DNA of 64,000 bases from Algoriphagus aquimarinus (GTDB lineage Bacteria; Bacteroidota; Bacteroidia; Cytophagales; Cyclobacteriaceae), in the NCBI RefSeq assembly GCF_007997215.1, contig NZ_VORW01000013.1, forward strand, positions 1-64,000. The letters are read 5' to 3'. The notes under the pieces are model-generated. The model was not told where the DNA came from, ran no database searches, and saw only the letters and a program-made list of their open reading frames with translations. The translations under genes were made by a program, and so were the position numbers. This document shows, piece after piece, positions 35,130 through 43,176 of the stretch (its first letter is position 1; each line of letters begins with the position of its first letter).

Positions 35130-36773
35130 ATGAAACCTACCTCAAAACTAGTCGGAATTTTTTCGATGGTTCTTCTTATTGGAATCTCAACTTCCTTGAT
35201 AGCCCAAAACAAAAACTCCTTTGAAGTGCAAGCTAAAGTCAAAAACGGAATGATTGCAGGATCATACGACACCAAAACAGGGATACAAAAGTATTTCGGA
35301 ATTCCATTTGCGAAGCCACCTGTAGGTGAGCTTCGTTGGAAAGCACCACAGCCTTTGGACAATTGGACTGGGGTAAAAGAAACCAATAAATTCGGGCCTA
35401 GAGCCGTTCAAGCCCCTGTTTTTGGAGATATGGATTTCAAGTCTGATGGAATCAGTGAAGATTGTCTATACCTCAACGTATGGACTCCTGCTGATCGGAA
35501 TACCAAAGACTTGCCTGTATTAGTCTATTTCTACGGAGGTGGATTTGTGGCAGGTGACGGATCAGAACCACGCTACAATGGTGAGGCTATGGCTCAAAAA
35601 GGAATTGTAGTAGTCACGGTCAATTATAGACTGAACATTTTTGGCTTCCTAGCTCACCCTGGCTTAAGTGCTGAAGCTCCATACAAAGCATCCGGAAATT
35701 ATGGGTTGATGGATCAGTTGGCATCCCTACAATGGGTGAAAGAAAATATTTCGGCTTTCGGAGGAGATCCTAAGAAAGTTACTATTGCGGGGGAATCTGC
35801 AGGTTCGATCTCCGTTAGTTATCAAATGGCATCTCCCCTTGCCAAGGATCTAATCGCCGGAGCTATAGGTGAAAGTGGAGCAGGCATAAACCCAACTATG
35901 GCTCCAACTCCCCTAGCTGAAGCAGAAAAGATGGGAGCTGACTTCGCAGCACAAGCTGGATTTAACAGCATTAAGGAACTGCGAGCACTTTCCACCAAAG
36001 ATATTTATGACGTCTACAATGAGTCCAAGCGTTTTGGATTTCCTGTAGTAATGGATGGCTATTTCCTTCCAAAAACACTTCCTGAGATTTTCGAAGCTAA
36101 AGAACAGGCAATGGTACCACTCCTGGCTGGATGGAATTCGGCAGAGATCCCAGGTTCGGCATTTATGCAAGGCCAATCTTATACTCCTGATGCCTTCATC
36201 GCAAAAGTAAAAGAAACCTATCCTAAAGATTATGAGGAAGTATTAAGCCTTCATCCTCATGCTGATGCAAAGGAAGTGGAGAGATCAGCAACTCACTTGG
36301 CGGCAGATAGATTCATCGCATATTCTACTTGGAAGTGGTTGGATTTACATGCTAAAAACTCTGATCAGCCAGTTTACAGGTATCTATACAGCAAGCTTCG
36401 TCCGCCATTAAAAGACGCAAATCTGACTCCTGGGCTAGCTGGAGGCACTATAAAAGGAGGACCTAAAGGACCAGAGGCAATTGGTGCTCCACATGCTTGT
36501 GAAATTGAATATGCTATGGGTAATCTTCCGCTAGTAGATGTCTTTGCATGGACTGCTGAAGACTATACTGTATCTAAAACCTTCATGAATTACTTTGCCA
36601 ATTTCATCAAAACTGGTAATCCTAATGGAGATGGGCAGGCAGAATGGAACGCAATGAAAGGTACCGACACTACTCCGCCAGTAATGGTGATCGATACAGA
36701 AAGCAAACTTGTCAAGGCCAACGATGATGCCCGCTACCACTTTCACGATAAGTCATACGGAAACAAAAAATAA
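35130..36773 (+). CDS. secreted type-B carboxylesterase/lipase
   Basis: A 547-residue alpha/beta-hydrolase with a signal peptide ending LIAQ (about 1-26). It shows the family signature EDCLYLNVWTP, the oxyanion-hole GGGF, the nucleophile elbow GESAGSIS with Ser223, and a His in APHACEIEYAMG that fits the catalytic histidine position. It hydrolyses carboxylic esters, probably in the periplasm or outside. Activity on plant or xenobiotic esters is common in this family, but the substrate is not known here. A terminator follows. Its divergent neighbour is a NUDIX-type regulator that may sense a product. Confidence 0.92.
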   Translation: MKPTSKLVGIFSMVLLIGISTSLIAQNKNSFEVQAKVKNGMIAGSYDTKTGIQKYFGIPFAKPPVGELRWKAPQPLDNWTGVKETNKFGPRAVQAPVFGDMDFKSDGISEDCLYLNVWTPADRNTKDLPVLVYFYGGGFVAGDGSEPRYNGEAMAQKGIVVVTVNYRLNIFGFLAHPGLSAEAPYKASGNYGLMDQLASLQWVKENISAFGGDPKKVTIAGESAGSISVSYQMASPLAKDLIAGAIGESGAGINPTMAPTPLAEAEKMGADFAAQAGFNSIKELRALSTKDIYDVYNESKRFGFPVVMDGYFLPKTLPEIFEAKEQAMVPLLAGWNSAEIPGSAFMQGQSYTPDAFIAKVKETYPKDYEEVLSLHPHADAKEVERSATHLAADRFIAYSTWKWLDLHAKNSDQPVYRYLYSKLRPPLKDANLTPGLAGGTIKGGPKGPEAIGAPHACEIEYAMGNLPLVDVFAWTAEDYTVSKTFMNYFANFIKTGNPNGDGQAEWNAMKGTDTTPPVMVIDTESKLVKANDDARYHFHDKSYGNKK

Positions 36774-36799
36774 ATCAATCAACCAACCAAATAAAACTA

Positions 36800-36830
36800 A
36801 AAGAGAGGCTCATGGCCTCTCTTTTTTTAT
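36800..36830 (+). terminator. Rho-independent terminator of the carboxylesterase gene
   Basis: A 9-bp stem (AAGAGAGGC at 36801-36809, GCCTCTCTT at 36815-36823) with a 5-base loop runs straight into seven T residues. It separates the esterase from convergent menB. Confidence 0.85.
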
Positions 36831-36883
36831 AGTGCTTATTAGTTCTAATGTCTCAATACTAATATCTTACGACCAACACCTCC

Positions 36884-37717
36884 TTAAGGTATCCACTTAT
36901 TTGCTCCGAAGTTAGGCTTACGCTTCTCTAAGAAGGCGTTTCTACCCTCTATCGCCTCATCAGTGCCATAGGCCAAGCGAGTGGCTTCACCAGCAAAAAC
37001 CTGCTGACCTACCATGCCATCATCAGTTAGATTCATCGCAAACTTCAACATTTTGATGGAAGTTGGGGACTTGGCCAAGATCTCCTGAGCCCACTCATAG
37101 GCGGTAGATTCAAGTTCAGCATGAGGAATCACAGCATTCACCATTCCCATTTCGTAGGCTTCCTGAGCTGAATAGTTTCTTCCCAAGAAGAAGATCTCAC
37201 GCGCTTTCTTTTGCCCAACCATTTTCGCTAGATACGCCGAACCATAACCTCCGTCAAAGCTGGTCACATCAGCATCAGTCTGCTTGAAGATCGCATGCTC
37301 CTTACTTGCCAATGTCAAATCACAAACTACGTGAAGGGAATGCCCTCCTCCAACTGCCCAACCTGGAACAACGGCAATCACCACCTTTGGCATAAAGCGG
37401 ATCAAGCGCTGCACTTCCAAAATATTCAACCGGTGATAACCATCTTCTCCTACGTAGCCTTGCTTGCCCCGTGCTTTCTGATCTCCTCCTGAGCAAAATG
37501 CCCAGCCACCGTCTTTTGCAGAAGGTCCTTCCCCACTCAATAGAACCACTCCAATAGAGGTATCTTCCTGAGCATCGTAAAAAGCGTCATATAATTCCGC
37601 TGTAGTTTTGGGGCGGAAGGCATTTCTTATTTCTGGGCGATTGAAAGCGATTCTTGCTACGCCGTCGCATTTTTTATAGGTGATATCCTCGTATTCTTTT
37701 GCTGTGATCCAGTTCAT
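36884..37717 (-). CDS. menB: 1,4-dihydroxy-2-naphthoyl-CoA synthase
   Basis: A 277-residue crotonase-fold enzyme converting O-succinylbenzoyl-CoA to 1,4-dihydroxy-2-naphthoyl-CoA in menaquinone synthesis. Family motifs are the CoA/oxyanion segments CSGGDQKARG (about 75-84) and PGWAVGGGHSLHVVCDL (about 120-136), and the MenB-specific DADVTSFDGGYGSAYLA. I chose the ATG at 37717 (MNWITAKEYEDITYK) because the length then fits MenB; an ATG at 37819 would add 34 unrelated residues that overlap the promoter side of menE. It is divergent from menE, so the two menaquinone genes share a 109-bp promoter region. Confidence 0.95.
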   Translation of the reverse strand: MNWITAKEYEDITYKKCDGVARIAFNRPEIRNAFRPKTTAELYDAFYDAQEDTSIGVVLLSGEGPSAKDGGWAFCSGGDQKARGKQGYVGEDGYHRLNILEVQRLIRFMPKVVIAVVPGWAVGGGHSLHVVCDLTLASKEHAIFKQTDADVTSFDGGYGSAYLAKMVGQKKAREIFFLGRNYSAQEAYEMGMVNAVIPHAELESTAYEWAQEILAKSPTSIKMLKFAMNLTDDGMVGQQVFAGEATRLAYGTDEAIEGRNAFLEKRKPNFGANKWIP

Positions 37718-37826
37718 AACTTCCGATTTGGTTAAAAATCTAATTCTTTTGCAAGATAACAGGCTTCCCTGAATTTTGAAGTCAGGATTATTACCTTCGG
37801 GAAAGCCATTATCCAGCATAGCGTAA

Positions 37827-38894
37827 ATGTTTCAACTCACTTTCGGCAAACACATATTTCAGGCAAAAGAAGACTTTGAGCTTGCAAGCGATGATTTCCC
37901 TGACTTTGCAAAAGTTGCTATGCAATTCTGCAAGGAATGGCTTTCAGGTAAGGACACCTATGTGCAACAAACATCTGGCTCTACCGGAACTCCAAAAAAA
38001 ATCGAGATTTCAAGATTTCAGATGATCGCCAGTGCAACCTCTACTCAAGCCTTTTTCAAAACCAACGAAAACACCAATCTCCTTTGTTGCCTTGATCCAA
38101 ACTATATCGCCGGTAAAATGATGCTTGTGCGAGCAATGGTTTGGAATAGTAAGATTCAATTGACAAAACCTAAGTCAAACCCTCTGTTGGAACTCAATGA
38201 TATTCCTGACTTTGTAGCTATGGTGCCGCTACAAGTAGAAGCTTGTTTACAGGATAAATCGTCTGCAGAGAAACTACAAAAAATTAAACAGCTGATCATA
38301 GGTGGAGCTCCTATTAGTTCTGGATTGAAAAATCAGCTAATAGCACAGGGAATTCAGGCATACCAAACCTACGGCATGACAGAGACTGTTTCCCATATCG
38401 CCTTGGCTAAAATCCAACCTGGAGAATTAAGTTACAAGATGCTCCCTAGGGTTGAATTCGGAATGGATGCACGAAAAGCACTTTGGGTGAAATCAGCTGC
38501 AAGTAATAATGAAGTGGTGCAAACAAATGATTTGGTTGAATTCATAGAAAACGATTCCTTTCGCTGGCTAGGGCGAGCAGACTTTGTAATTAATTCCGGA
38601 GGAATCAAGCTTCACCCAGAACTATTGGAAGCAAAAGCTGAGCGTATCATTGATAGTTATTTCCCAAACTCCCCATTTTTCTTTTTTGGGATGAAAGATG
38701 AGAAACTAGGTGAGAAATTATGCTTGGCTATCGAGTCAACTGACAACAGCATTGAAAAACCCTCAAAGCTCCAAAAGGCACTAACAGAAGTCATGAATAA
38801 ATTTGAAGCTCCAAAAAACACTTTTATAGTTCCCTCGTTTTCTAGAACAAGCACAGGAAAAATAAATAGACCAAAAACAATACAACTATTATGA
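37827..38894 (+). CDS. menE: o-succinylbenzoate-CoA ligase (MenE-like AMP-binding protein)
   Basis: A 355-residue ANL-superfamily enzyme that would activate O-succinylbenzoate to its CoA ester for MenB. The phosphate-binding loop is QTSGSTGTPKKIE (about 50-62), the AMP-binding YGMTETVSHIAL is near 185, GRADFVINSGGIKLHPE near 250, and the catalytic lysine is in SRTSTGKINRPK at the C-terminus. It is shorter than the usual 450-500 residues, as in Bacteroidetes MenE-type proteins. It is divergent from menB, and its stop overlaps the DUF2141 gene by 4 bp. Confidence 0.88.
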   Translation: MFQLTFGKHIFQAKEDFELASDDFPDFAKVAMQFCKEWLSGKDTYVQQTSGSTGTPKKIEISRFQMIASATSTQAFFKTNENTNLLCCLDPNYIAGKMMLVRAMVWNSKIQLTKPKSNPLLELNDIPDFVAMVPLQVEACLQDKSSAEKLQKIKQLIIGGAPISSGLKNQLIAQGIQAYQTYGMTETVSHIALAKIQPGELSYKMLPRVEFGMDARKALWVKSAASNNEVVQTNDLVEFIENDSFRWLGRADFVINSGGIKLHPELLEAKAERIIDSYFPNSPFFFFGMKDEKLGEKLCLAIESTDNSIEKPSKLQKALTEVMNKFEAPKNTFIVPSFSRTSTGKINRPKTIQLL

Positions 38895-39319
38895 AGCTGG
38901 CACTTTTAAGCCTCCTTTTTATACTTTCTATTTCACCAACTCAAAGTGATTTGGGCTCAATTGAACTAGTCATTTCAGAAACTTCTTCTGATGATGGAGT
39001 GATTCAACTTCTTATTTTTGATCAAAAAAGCGGTTGGCCAGAATCACTCGATGAGGCTTGGAAGATAGTAACTATACCCATCAAAAATGGTGTAGCTAAG
39101 AAAACTATCAGAGATGTTCCTGCTGGAAATTATGCTGTCATAGTTTTTCATGATCATGATAAAAATGGGCAAATCAGGAAAAATAAAGTAGGATACCCGC
39201 TGGATAATTTTGGGTTTTCTAATAATCCGAGCCTACTCTTTGGAATCCCATCTTTTGACAAATGCAGCAAAAAAGTCATAGCAGGCGAACTCACACTTTT
39301 TGAAATTGACTTGCGCTAA
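38891..39319 (+). CDS. DUF2141 domain protein
   Basis: A 142-residue secreted protein with a signal peptide to about residue 19. It shows the DUF2141 pattern: a beta-rich Ig-like core, VPAGNYAVIVFHDHDKNGQIRKNKVGYPLDNFGFSNN (about 76-112), with the aspartate-rich HDHDKNG turn that may bind calcium, and a C-terminal strand. The start ATG overlaps the menE stop (ATGA), so it is cotranscribed, though no link with menaquinone is known. Function is unknown. Confidence 0.88.
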   Translation: MKLALLSLLFILSISPTQSDLGSIELVISETSSDDGVIQLLIFDQKSGWPESLDEAWKIVTIPIKNGVAKKTIRDVPAGNYAVIVFHDHDKNGQIRKNKVGYPLDNFGFSNNPSLLFGIPSFDKCSKKVIAGELTLFEIDLR

Positions 39320-39353
39320 GAAATTTTGAGGTAAAAGACCTACTTTTGCAGCA

Positions 39354-39455
39354 ATGAAATCGAGCATGCCTGTGGCAGACAGGCATACCCCAAGAATCAT
39401 TCAGTGGGTTGATAGATGAAATCGAGCCTGCCTATGGCAGACAGGCAGGCCCCAA
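39354..39455. repeat. two direct copies of a 40-bp palindrome-bearing repeat
   Basis: 39354-39393 and 39416-39455 share ATGAAATCGAGC.TGCCT and GGCAGACAGGCA, differing at about four positions, at a 62-bp offset. Each can fold as TGCCTGT/ACAGGCA. They lie in the 200-bp gap before the unknown gene at 39525. Confidence 0.7.
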
Positions 39456-39524
39456 TCGACACACAGAGGGGCATTATTACTAGTGCGAGATTCCATGTGG
39501 CCATTGAAAACAAAATATAAACAC

Positions 39525-40286
39525 ATGAAAAAGAGTAACGACCACACAAACGGAATCGTAATTGAATTCGACTCAGGAATTATCCCACCTCCTTATAGCC
39601 ATGTTTATAGGCTAGCACTTGACTGGAGTGGTTCTGAGCTGATTGCAGAATTGGAACTACATTATACAGATAGAGAGGAGTTGACTGTTGATGAAATCCT
39701 CGATGAGGGATTCACTGCAAAGGATGATTTCAGCTTTAAAGGAACACTTGACTACGTTTGGAAAAAGGTAGTTTCCATAGAATTTGAAAAAACAAAATGG
39801 AGCGGTAGACAATTAGATGAGGGCGGACTTACGCTTTCAGTTTTAGAAGACGGAAAAACCGGTGCAGCCAAAGCCCCTACAGATCAGGAAGGTTGGCAAA
39901 TGCTGGCTCAGGACGTGATTCAAGCGATCTATGAGACTTCGAAGAAAGAGTCACCTCTTACTGTGAATTACCGTCAGGTAACTAATGAGGAAAGCATAGA
40001 TTGCTCTATTACCATGAATTTCTCGAATCGGGAAGCTGTCTTAGTTTCGAAAAACAATTCGAGAATTATCAATTGGGAATATGCTGTTCAGCTTATGAAA
40101 TTGGTGTTTTCTCCAGATTACAATTATGATATTGCTAAAGAAACAGTAGGCAACCAACGCGGATCTTATATAGAATGCGGAGACGGCTACTGGCATGAGC
40201 TCGGCAAGGGAGTGGTTAATATTGACACCTCTTTTGACGCAGTTGGAAAGATAAAAGATGGGTTTGAAAACCTGATCGAAGAATAA
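39525..40286 (+). CDS. unknown cytoplasmic protein upstream of TIR gene
   Basis: A 253-residue protein from ATG 39525 (a GTG 14 codons upstream is less likely). No signal peptide or membrane segment is visible. It is acidic and looks alpha/beta, with an N-terminal half rich in strands (VIEFDSGIIPPPYSHVYRLALDW), an aromatic, glycine-rich motif GSYIECGDGYWHELGKG near the C-terminus, and no recognisable catalytic site. I do not recognise a family. It precedes the TIR-domain gene by 69 bp, but a terminator-like hairpin lies between, so the two may be only partly coupled. Confidence 0.65.
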   Translation: MKKSNDHTNGIVIEFDSGIIPPPYSHVYRLALDWSGSELIAELELHYTDREELTVDEILDEGFTAKDDFSFKGTLDYVWKKVVSIEFEKTKWSGRQLDEGGLTLSVLEDGKTGAAKAPTDQEGWQMLAQDVIQAIYETSKKESPLTVNYRQVTNEESIDCSITMNFSNREAVLVSKNNSRIINWEYAVQLMKLVFSPDYNYDIAKETVGNQRGSYIECGDGYWHELGKGVVNIDTSFDAVGKIKDGFENLIEE

Positions 40287-40305
40287 AAAAAACCTTTGCA
40301 TTGCA

Positions 40306-40358
40306 AATAAGAACCTGATTCGCTTAACTTTAACTAGCTAGAATCAGGTTTTTTTATG
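40306..40358 (+). terminator. terminator-like hairpin directly abutting the TIR gene start codon
   Basis: AACCTGATTC (40312-40321) pairs with GAATCAGGTT (40341-40350), a perfect 10-bp stem, followed by five T residues and then the ATG at 40356. Transcripts from upstream would end at the start codon, or the hairpin would cover the ribosome site. Confidence 0.8.
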
Positions 40359-41420
40359 GAAAAGAATAAAATTTTTCTCAGTCACAGGCATTCAGACACT
40401 CAAAGTGATTGTCATCGCATTAGAGAAACACTAGAAGAGGAATTCGGAGAAGATGCTGTTTTCCTGGATATAGAAAACCTTGAACCTGGTATTCGATTCG
40501 CAGATGCGATAGACAAAGCGCTTAAGGCAAGCAAAGTCGTATTGGTAGCCATAGGTCCAGATTGGTTTGGTGACCCAAATGAAGACGGAATTACTAGGCT
40601 TTTTCAGGAAAAAGACTGGGTAAGAAGAGAAGTTAGCGCTGCTTTGGCAAAGGCAGATACCCGGGTGATTCCCTTGTTGCTTAAGGGCGCCACCAGGCCC
40701 ACGGCCGATCAATTACCTGATGAACTAAAAGAACTTGCAGGCCTTCAAACTTTCGAGATATCAATCACGCGGTGGAAGTATGATTTGGGCGTATTGGTGG
40801 AAGCGCTTGCCAAAGTGATTCCAAGAAAAAAGAAACCCGTCAACCCTAATCCCTACAGACCTATTCCAGCTCTCAAACCTAAAAGCTGGTGGGCCAAAAA
40901 CTACATTTGGGTCCTCATTGTATTGATAGTATTAATCATTATCGGCTTGATTCCAGATGAGGAAACCTACTATGATGACACATTAGATGATGGTGGTGGA
41001 CAGGTGGAGAATGAGCTCAGCCAAGCCGACATCAATCAACTTAGAGAAGAGAATCCAACTGGAAACGAGATTTACGAAAGTCTGCAACTAGAGGATGAAA
41101 ATACAGCAAATACACCGGCAGAAGCTGTTTTTGATTATTCAGGCAAATGGTGGGTATGGCAAGATGGGGTAAGAATGGGCTATATTCTAATCAAACAGAA
41201 TGGTTATTTTTTCACCTTTGACTATTACTATTTTGATCAGAAAACAGGTGAGGGCACGGGAGAATTCGATGGTACCTATCTTTATACAACCCAATTTAGG
41301 ATGTATGGAGACTCAAATAATTACGGGTTTTCATTTGGATCTAATGACGGAGGTATAAGTTGGTTTGGCCAGACATTCAATAACGGTTCGCCAGCAAATG
41401 CAGAGTTGAGAAAAAATTAA
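40356..41420 (+). CDS. membrane-anchored TIR-domain protein, likely NADase type
   Basis: A 354-residue protein. The TIR domain (about 3-155) starts KIFLSHRHSD, has the BB-loop-like FLDIENLEPG, and then KDWVRREVSAAL, where Glu92 matches the catalytic glutamate of SARM1-type NAD-cleaving TIRs (WVHKEIV there). After a proline-rich linker, a membrane helix lies at about 182-204 (YIWVLIVLIVLIIIGLI). The C-terminal 90 residues are beta-rich (DYSGKWWVWQDG, GTYLYTTQFRMYG) and lipocalin-like, presumably on the outside. Bacterial TIR enzymes often act in antiphage defence, but a non-defence signalling role is possible. The stop overlaps the convergent S24 gene by 4 bp. Confidence 0.85.
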   Translation: MEKNKIFLSHRHSDTQSDCHRIRETLEEEFGEDAVFLDIENLEPGIRFADAIDKALKASKVVLVAIGPDWFGDPNEDGITRLFQEKDWVRREVSAALAKADTRVIPLLLKGATRPTADQLPDELKELAGLQTFEISITRWKYDLGVLVEALAKVIPRKKKPVNPNPYRPIPALKPKSWWAKNYIWVLIVLIVLIIIGLIPDEETYYDDTLDDGGGQVENELSQADINQLREENPTGNEIYESLQLEDENTANTPAEAVFDYSGKWWVWQDGVRMGYILIKQNGYFFTFDYYYFDQKTGEGTGEFDGTYLYTTQFRMYGDSNNYGFSFGSNDGGISWFGQTFNNGSPANAELRKN

Positions 41421-42190
41421 CCCTTCAAAGTCCTTAGGTCTGCCCGAATATCAGAGATCATTTCCCCAAGATCTTCCATGGTTAAGGGCTTTTTCTTATC
41501 GCCGGGATTTGGGAAATCTGTGCTGATAAAAGCTTTTGCTTCCCAAACTTCCACTACCTCCTCACCTTTTACCTCGTAAGGCTTGTATTGCTCATTATCA
41601 GAAACTAGAAAAAGCTTACCGTTATCGCTCAGGTAGTTGAATACTCTTTTATATACCACACCTTCAGAGTCAGTCACGAGTACATAGGTTTTGCCACTTT
41701 TGATATCTTTCAATTGATCCACATAGGCACCGATGACAATGGTACCTGATGCTAGAGGGAGCATGGAATCACCAGCCAACTCGAAGGCACGGTAGGTAGC
41801 CTGCTTGGATAGTGTAGGTATCTGGAACTGAGGAAGGCTCTCCATGTATTCCGTATCTGCATAGCCATTCAGGTAACCAGCTGAGGCTTTCTGTCCTACC
41901 AGTGTGATATTCTCCTTATCATCTTGATCACAGGCAATGGTAAGAATATTGATACCTCTTTTCTGGATTGCTTTTCTTCCTTGATTTTCTATATCATGAT
42001 TCAGAAGCTCTTCCATCCCTACCTCAAAAACATCAGATAGCTTACCGAGTGTTAAGAGTTTTGGTTCAGATCTACCATCTTCATAAGCAGAAATCATAGT
42101 GCGCTGTACATCCAGTTGATCGGCGAGATCATTTTGGGTGATTCCTTTTTGCTTACGCAAAAACCGAAGATTAGAAGCAAGGTATTTCAT
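41417..42190 (-). CDS. HTH-XRE / S24 peptidase-type repressor
   Basis: A 257-residue LexA/CI-like regulator. An N-terminal XRE helix-turn-helix spans about 5-60 (GITQNDLADQLDVQRTMISAYEDG). The S24 domain spans about 95-230, with a cleavage-type Ala104-Gly105 (ASAGYLNGY), the nucleophile Ser142 in AGDSMLPL and the general base Lys181 in VVYKRVF. Such proteins self-cleave when RecA is activated and so release SOS or prophage genes. The start ATG overlaps the stop of the upstream 91-codon gene, and the stop overlaps the TIR gene. It may control its own operon; control of TIR is possible but unshown. Confidence 0.9.
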   Translation of the reverse strand: MKYLASNLRFLRKQKGITQNDLADQLDVQRTMISAYEDGRSEPKLLTLGKLSDVFEVGMEELLNHDIENQGRKAIQKRGINILTIACDQDDKENITLVGQKASAGYLNGYADTEYMESLPQFQIPTLSKQATYRAFELAGDSMLPLASGTIVIGAYVDQLKDIKSGKTYVLVTDSEGVVYKRVFNYLSDNGKLFLVSDNEQYKPYEVKGEEVVEVWEAKAFISTDFPNPGDKKKPLTMEDLGEMISDIRADLRTLKG

Positions 42191-42462
42191 GCAGAGTAGA
42201 GGTAAAAGTTATGATCTTCGGGAGTAGCAGGGATGGGGAAAAATGGGTTCATGTTTAAAGCGGCACTCCTTCTTCTTTCCATTCTCTGTTTGATTTCGTC
42301 AATGATTTCTCCCACAGGCTTTGGACCATTTACGAGTAGGTAACCGTATAGAGGCTTTGCCTCGTCTTCGATGAAAAATTTAACCTGGCAATTACCTGAT
42401 GCCAAAGTCTTTGTAGTGATGCTGATCTTTTCTTGGTTTTCCATAACTGATTCTTTTAACAT
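42187..42462 (-). CDS. small protein cotranscribed with the S24 repressor
   Basis: A 91-residue soluble protein (or 85 residues from the ATG at 42444). It contains ISITTKTLASGNCQVKFF and YGYLLVNGPKPVGEI, a short alpha/beta fold with a basic KQRMERRRSAAL helix, and no cysteines in pairs or nucleic-acid motifs that I recognise. Its stop overlaps the S24 start (ATGA), so the two proteins are made together. It could be a regulator's co-factor, but this is inference only. The real start is uncertain. Confidence 0.65.
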   Translation of the reverse strand: MLKESVMENQEKISITTKTLASGNCQVKFFIEDEAKPLYGYLLVNGPKPVGEIIDEIKQRMERRRSAALNMNPFFPIPATPEDHNFYLYSA

Positions 42463-42594
42463 CAGCTAAGATATAAATGTTGTTTTTATAAACATACCGA
42501 TGTTCTAAAAATTAACATTATTTCATGACGCTTATTGTCAAAGTATGTCATTTGGACTTCTGAAATGCCTTTTGAGGGAATTAAGCAGGATGAT

Positions 42595-42998
42595 TATTCG
42601 CAGAAGACGGGAGACGAGAGACGGGAGACAGGAGACAGGAGACGGGAGACCGAAGTGGCCTAAATGCTAGTATTTACCAAAGCCTGCAATGCTTTAGTCG
42701 CTTTACTGGCAGAAAAGCGGATAGACAAGGCATTCTGATTATCCGCAGCCGAACTATGACGGAAGACGGGAGACCGGAGACCGGAGATGGGAGACCGAAG
42801 TGGCCTAAATGCTAGTATTTACCAAAGCCTGTAATGGTTTAGTCGCTTTACTGGCAGAAAAGCGGATAGACAAGGCATTCTGATTATCCGCAGCCGAACT
42901 ATGACGGAAGACGGGAGACGGAAGACCGAAGTGGCCTAAAACCTAGAATTAAACTTATTCTAAGCTGCATTTAGATCTTTACTGGCAAAAAAGCCAAT
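42595..42998. repeat. three tandem copies of an intergenic repeat with GGAGAC heptad tract
   Basis: Units at about 42595-42723, 42740-42868 and 42885-42998 each begin TAT(C/T)CGCAG and end with TTTACTGGCA..AAAAGC(G/C).ATA. They contain GACCGAAGTGGCCTAAA at 42648, 42793 and 42924, the first two 145 bp apart and nearly identical. 42604-42650 is a run of GGAGAC(G/A) heptads. The 714-bp gap 42463-43176 holds nothing else that I can support. Confidence 0.8.
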
Positions 42999-43176
42999 AC
43001 ACAAATGGCCTATTTGCTACTCAGTACAGCATATTACCGCTTAGCCAATTATTACTCTTTATCATGCCTTAAACTTCCTTCCTTTGATGTAAGGTTGACC
43101 TCGACCCTACCACCAAAATATTCTCCCTATAAATGAGAGAAACGCTTTTTACGGAAGCTCCCAACTAGCCTATACA

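Noticed and set aside
36531..36746. 71-codon minus-strand frame in the esterase gene
   Set aside because: Antisense to a clearly conserved gene with no independent support.
37718..37819. 34-residue N-terminal extension of menB
   Set aside because: Unlike MenB proteins and placed in the shared promoter region; the ATG at 37717 gives the usual length.
42595..42998. CRISPR-like array
   Set aside because: Units are 115-145 bp with similar interiors, not short repeats with unique spacers, and no cas genes are present.
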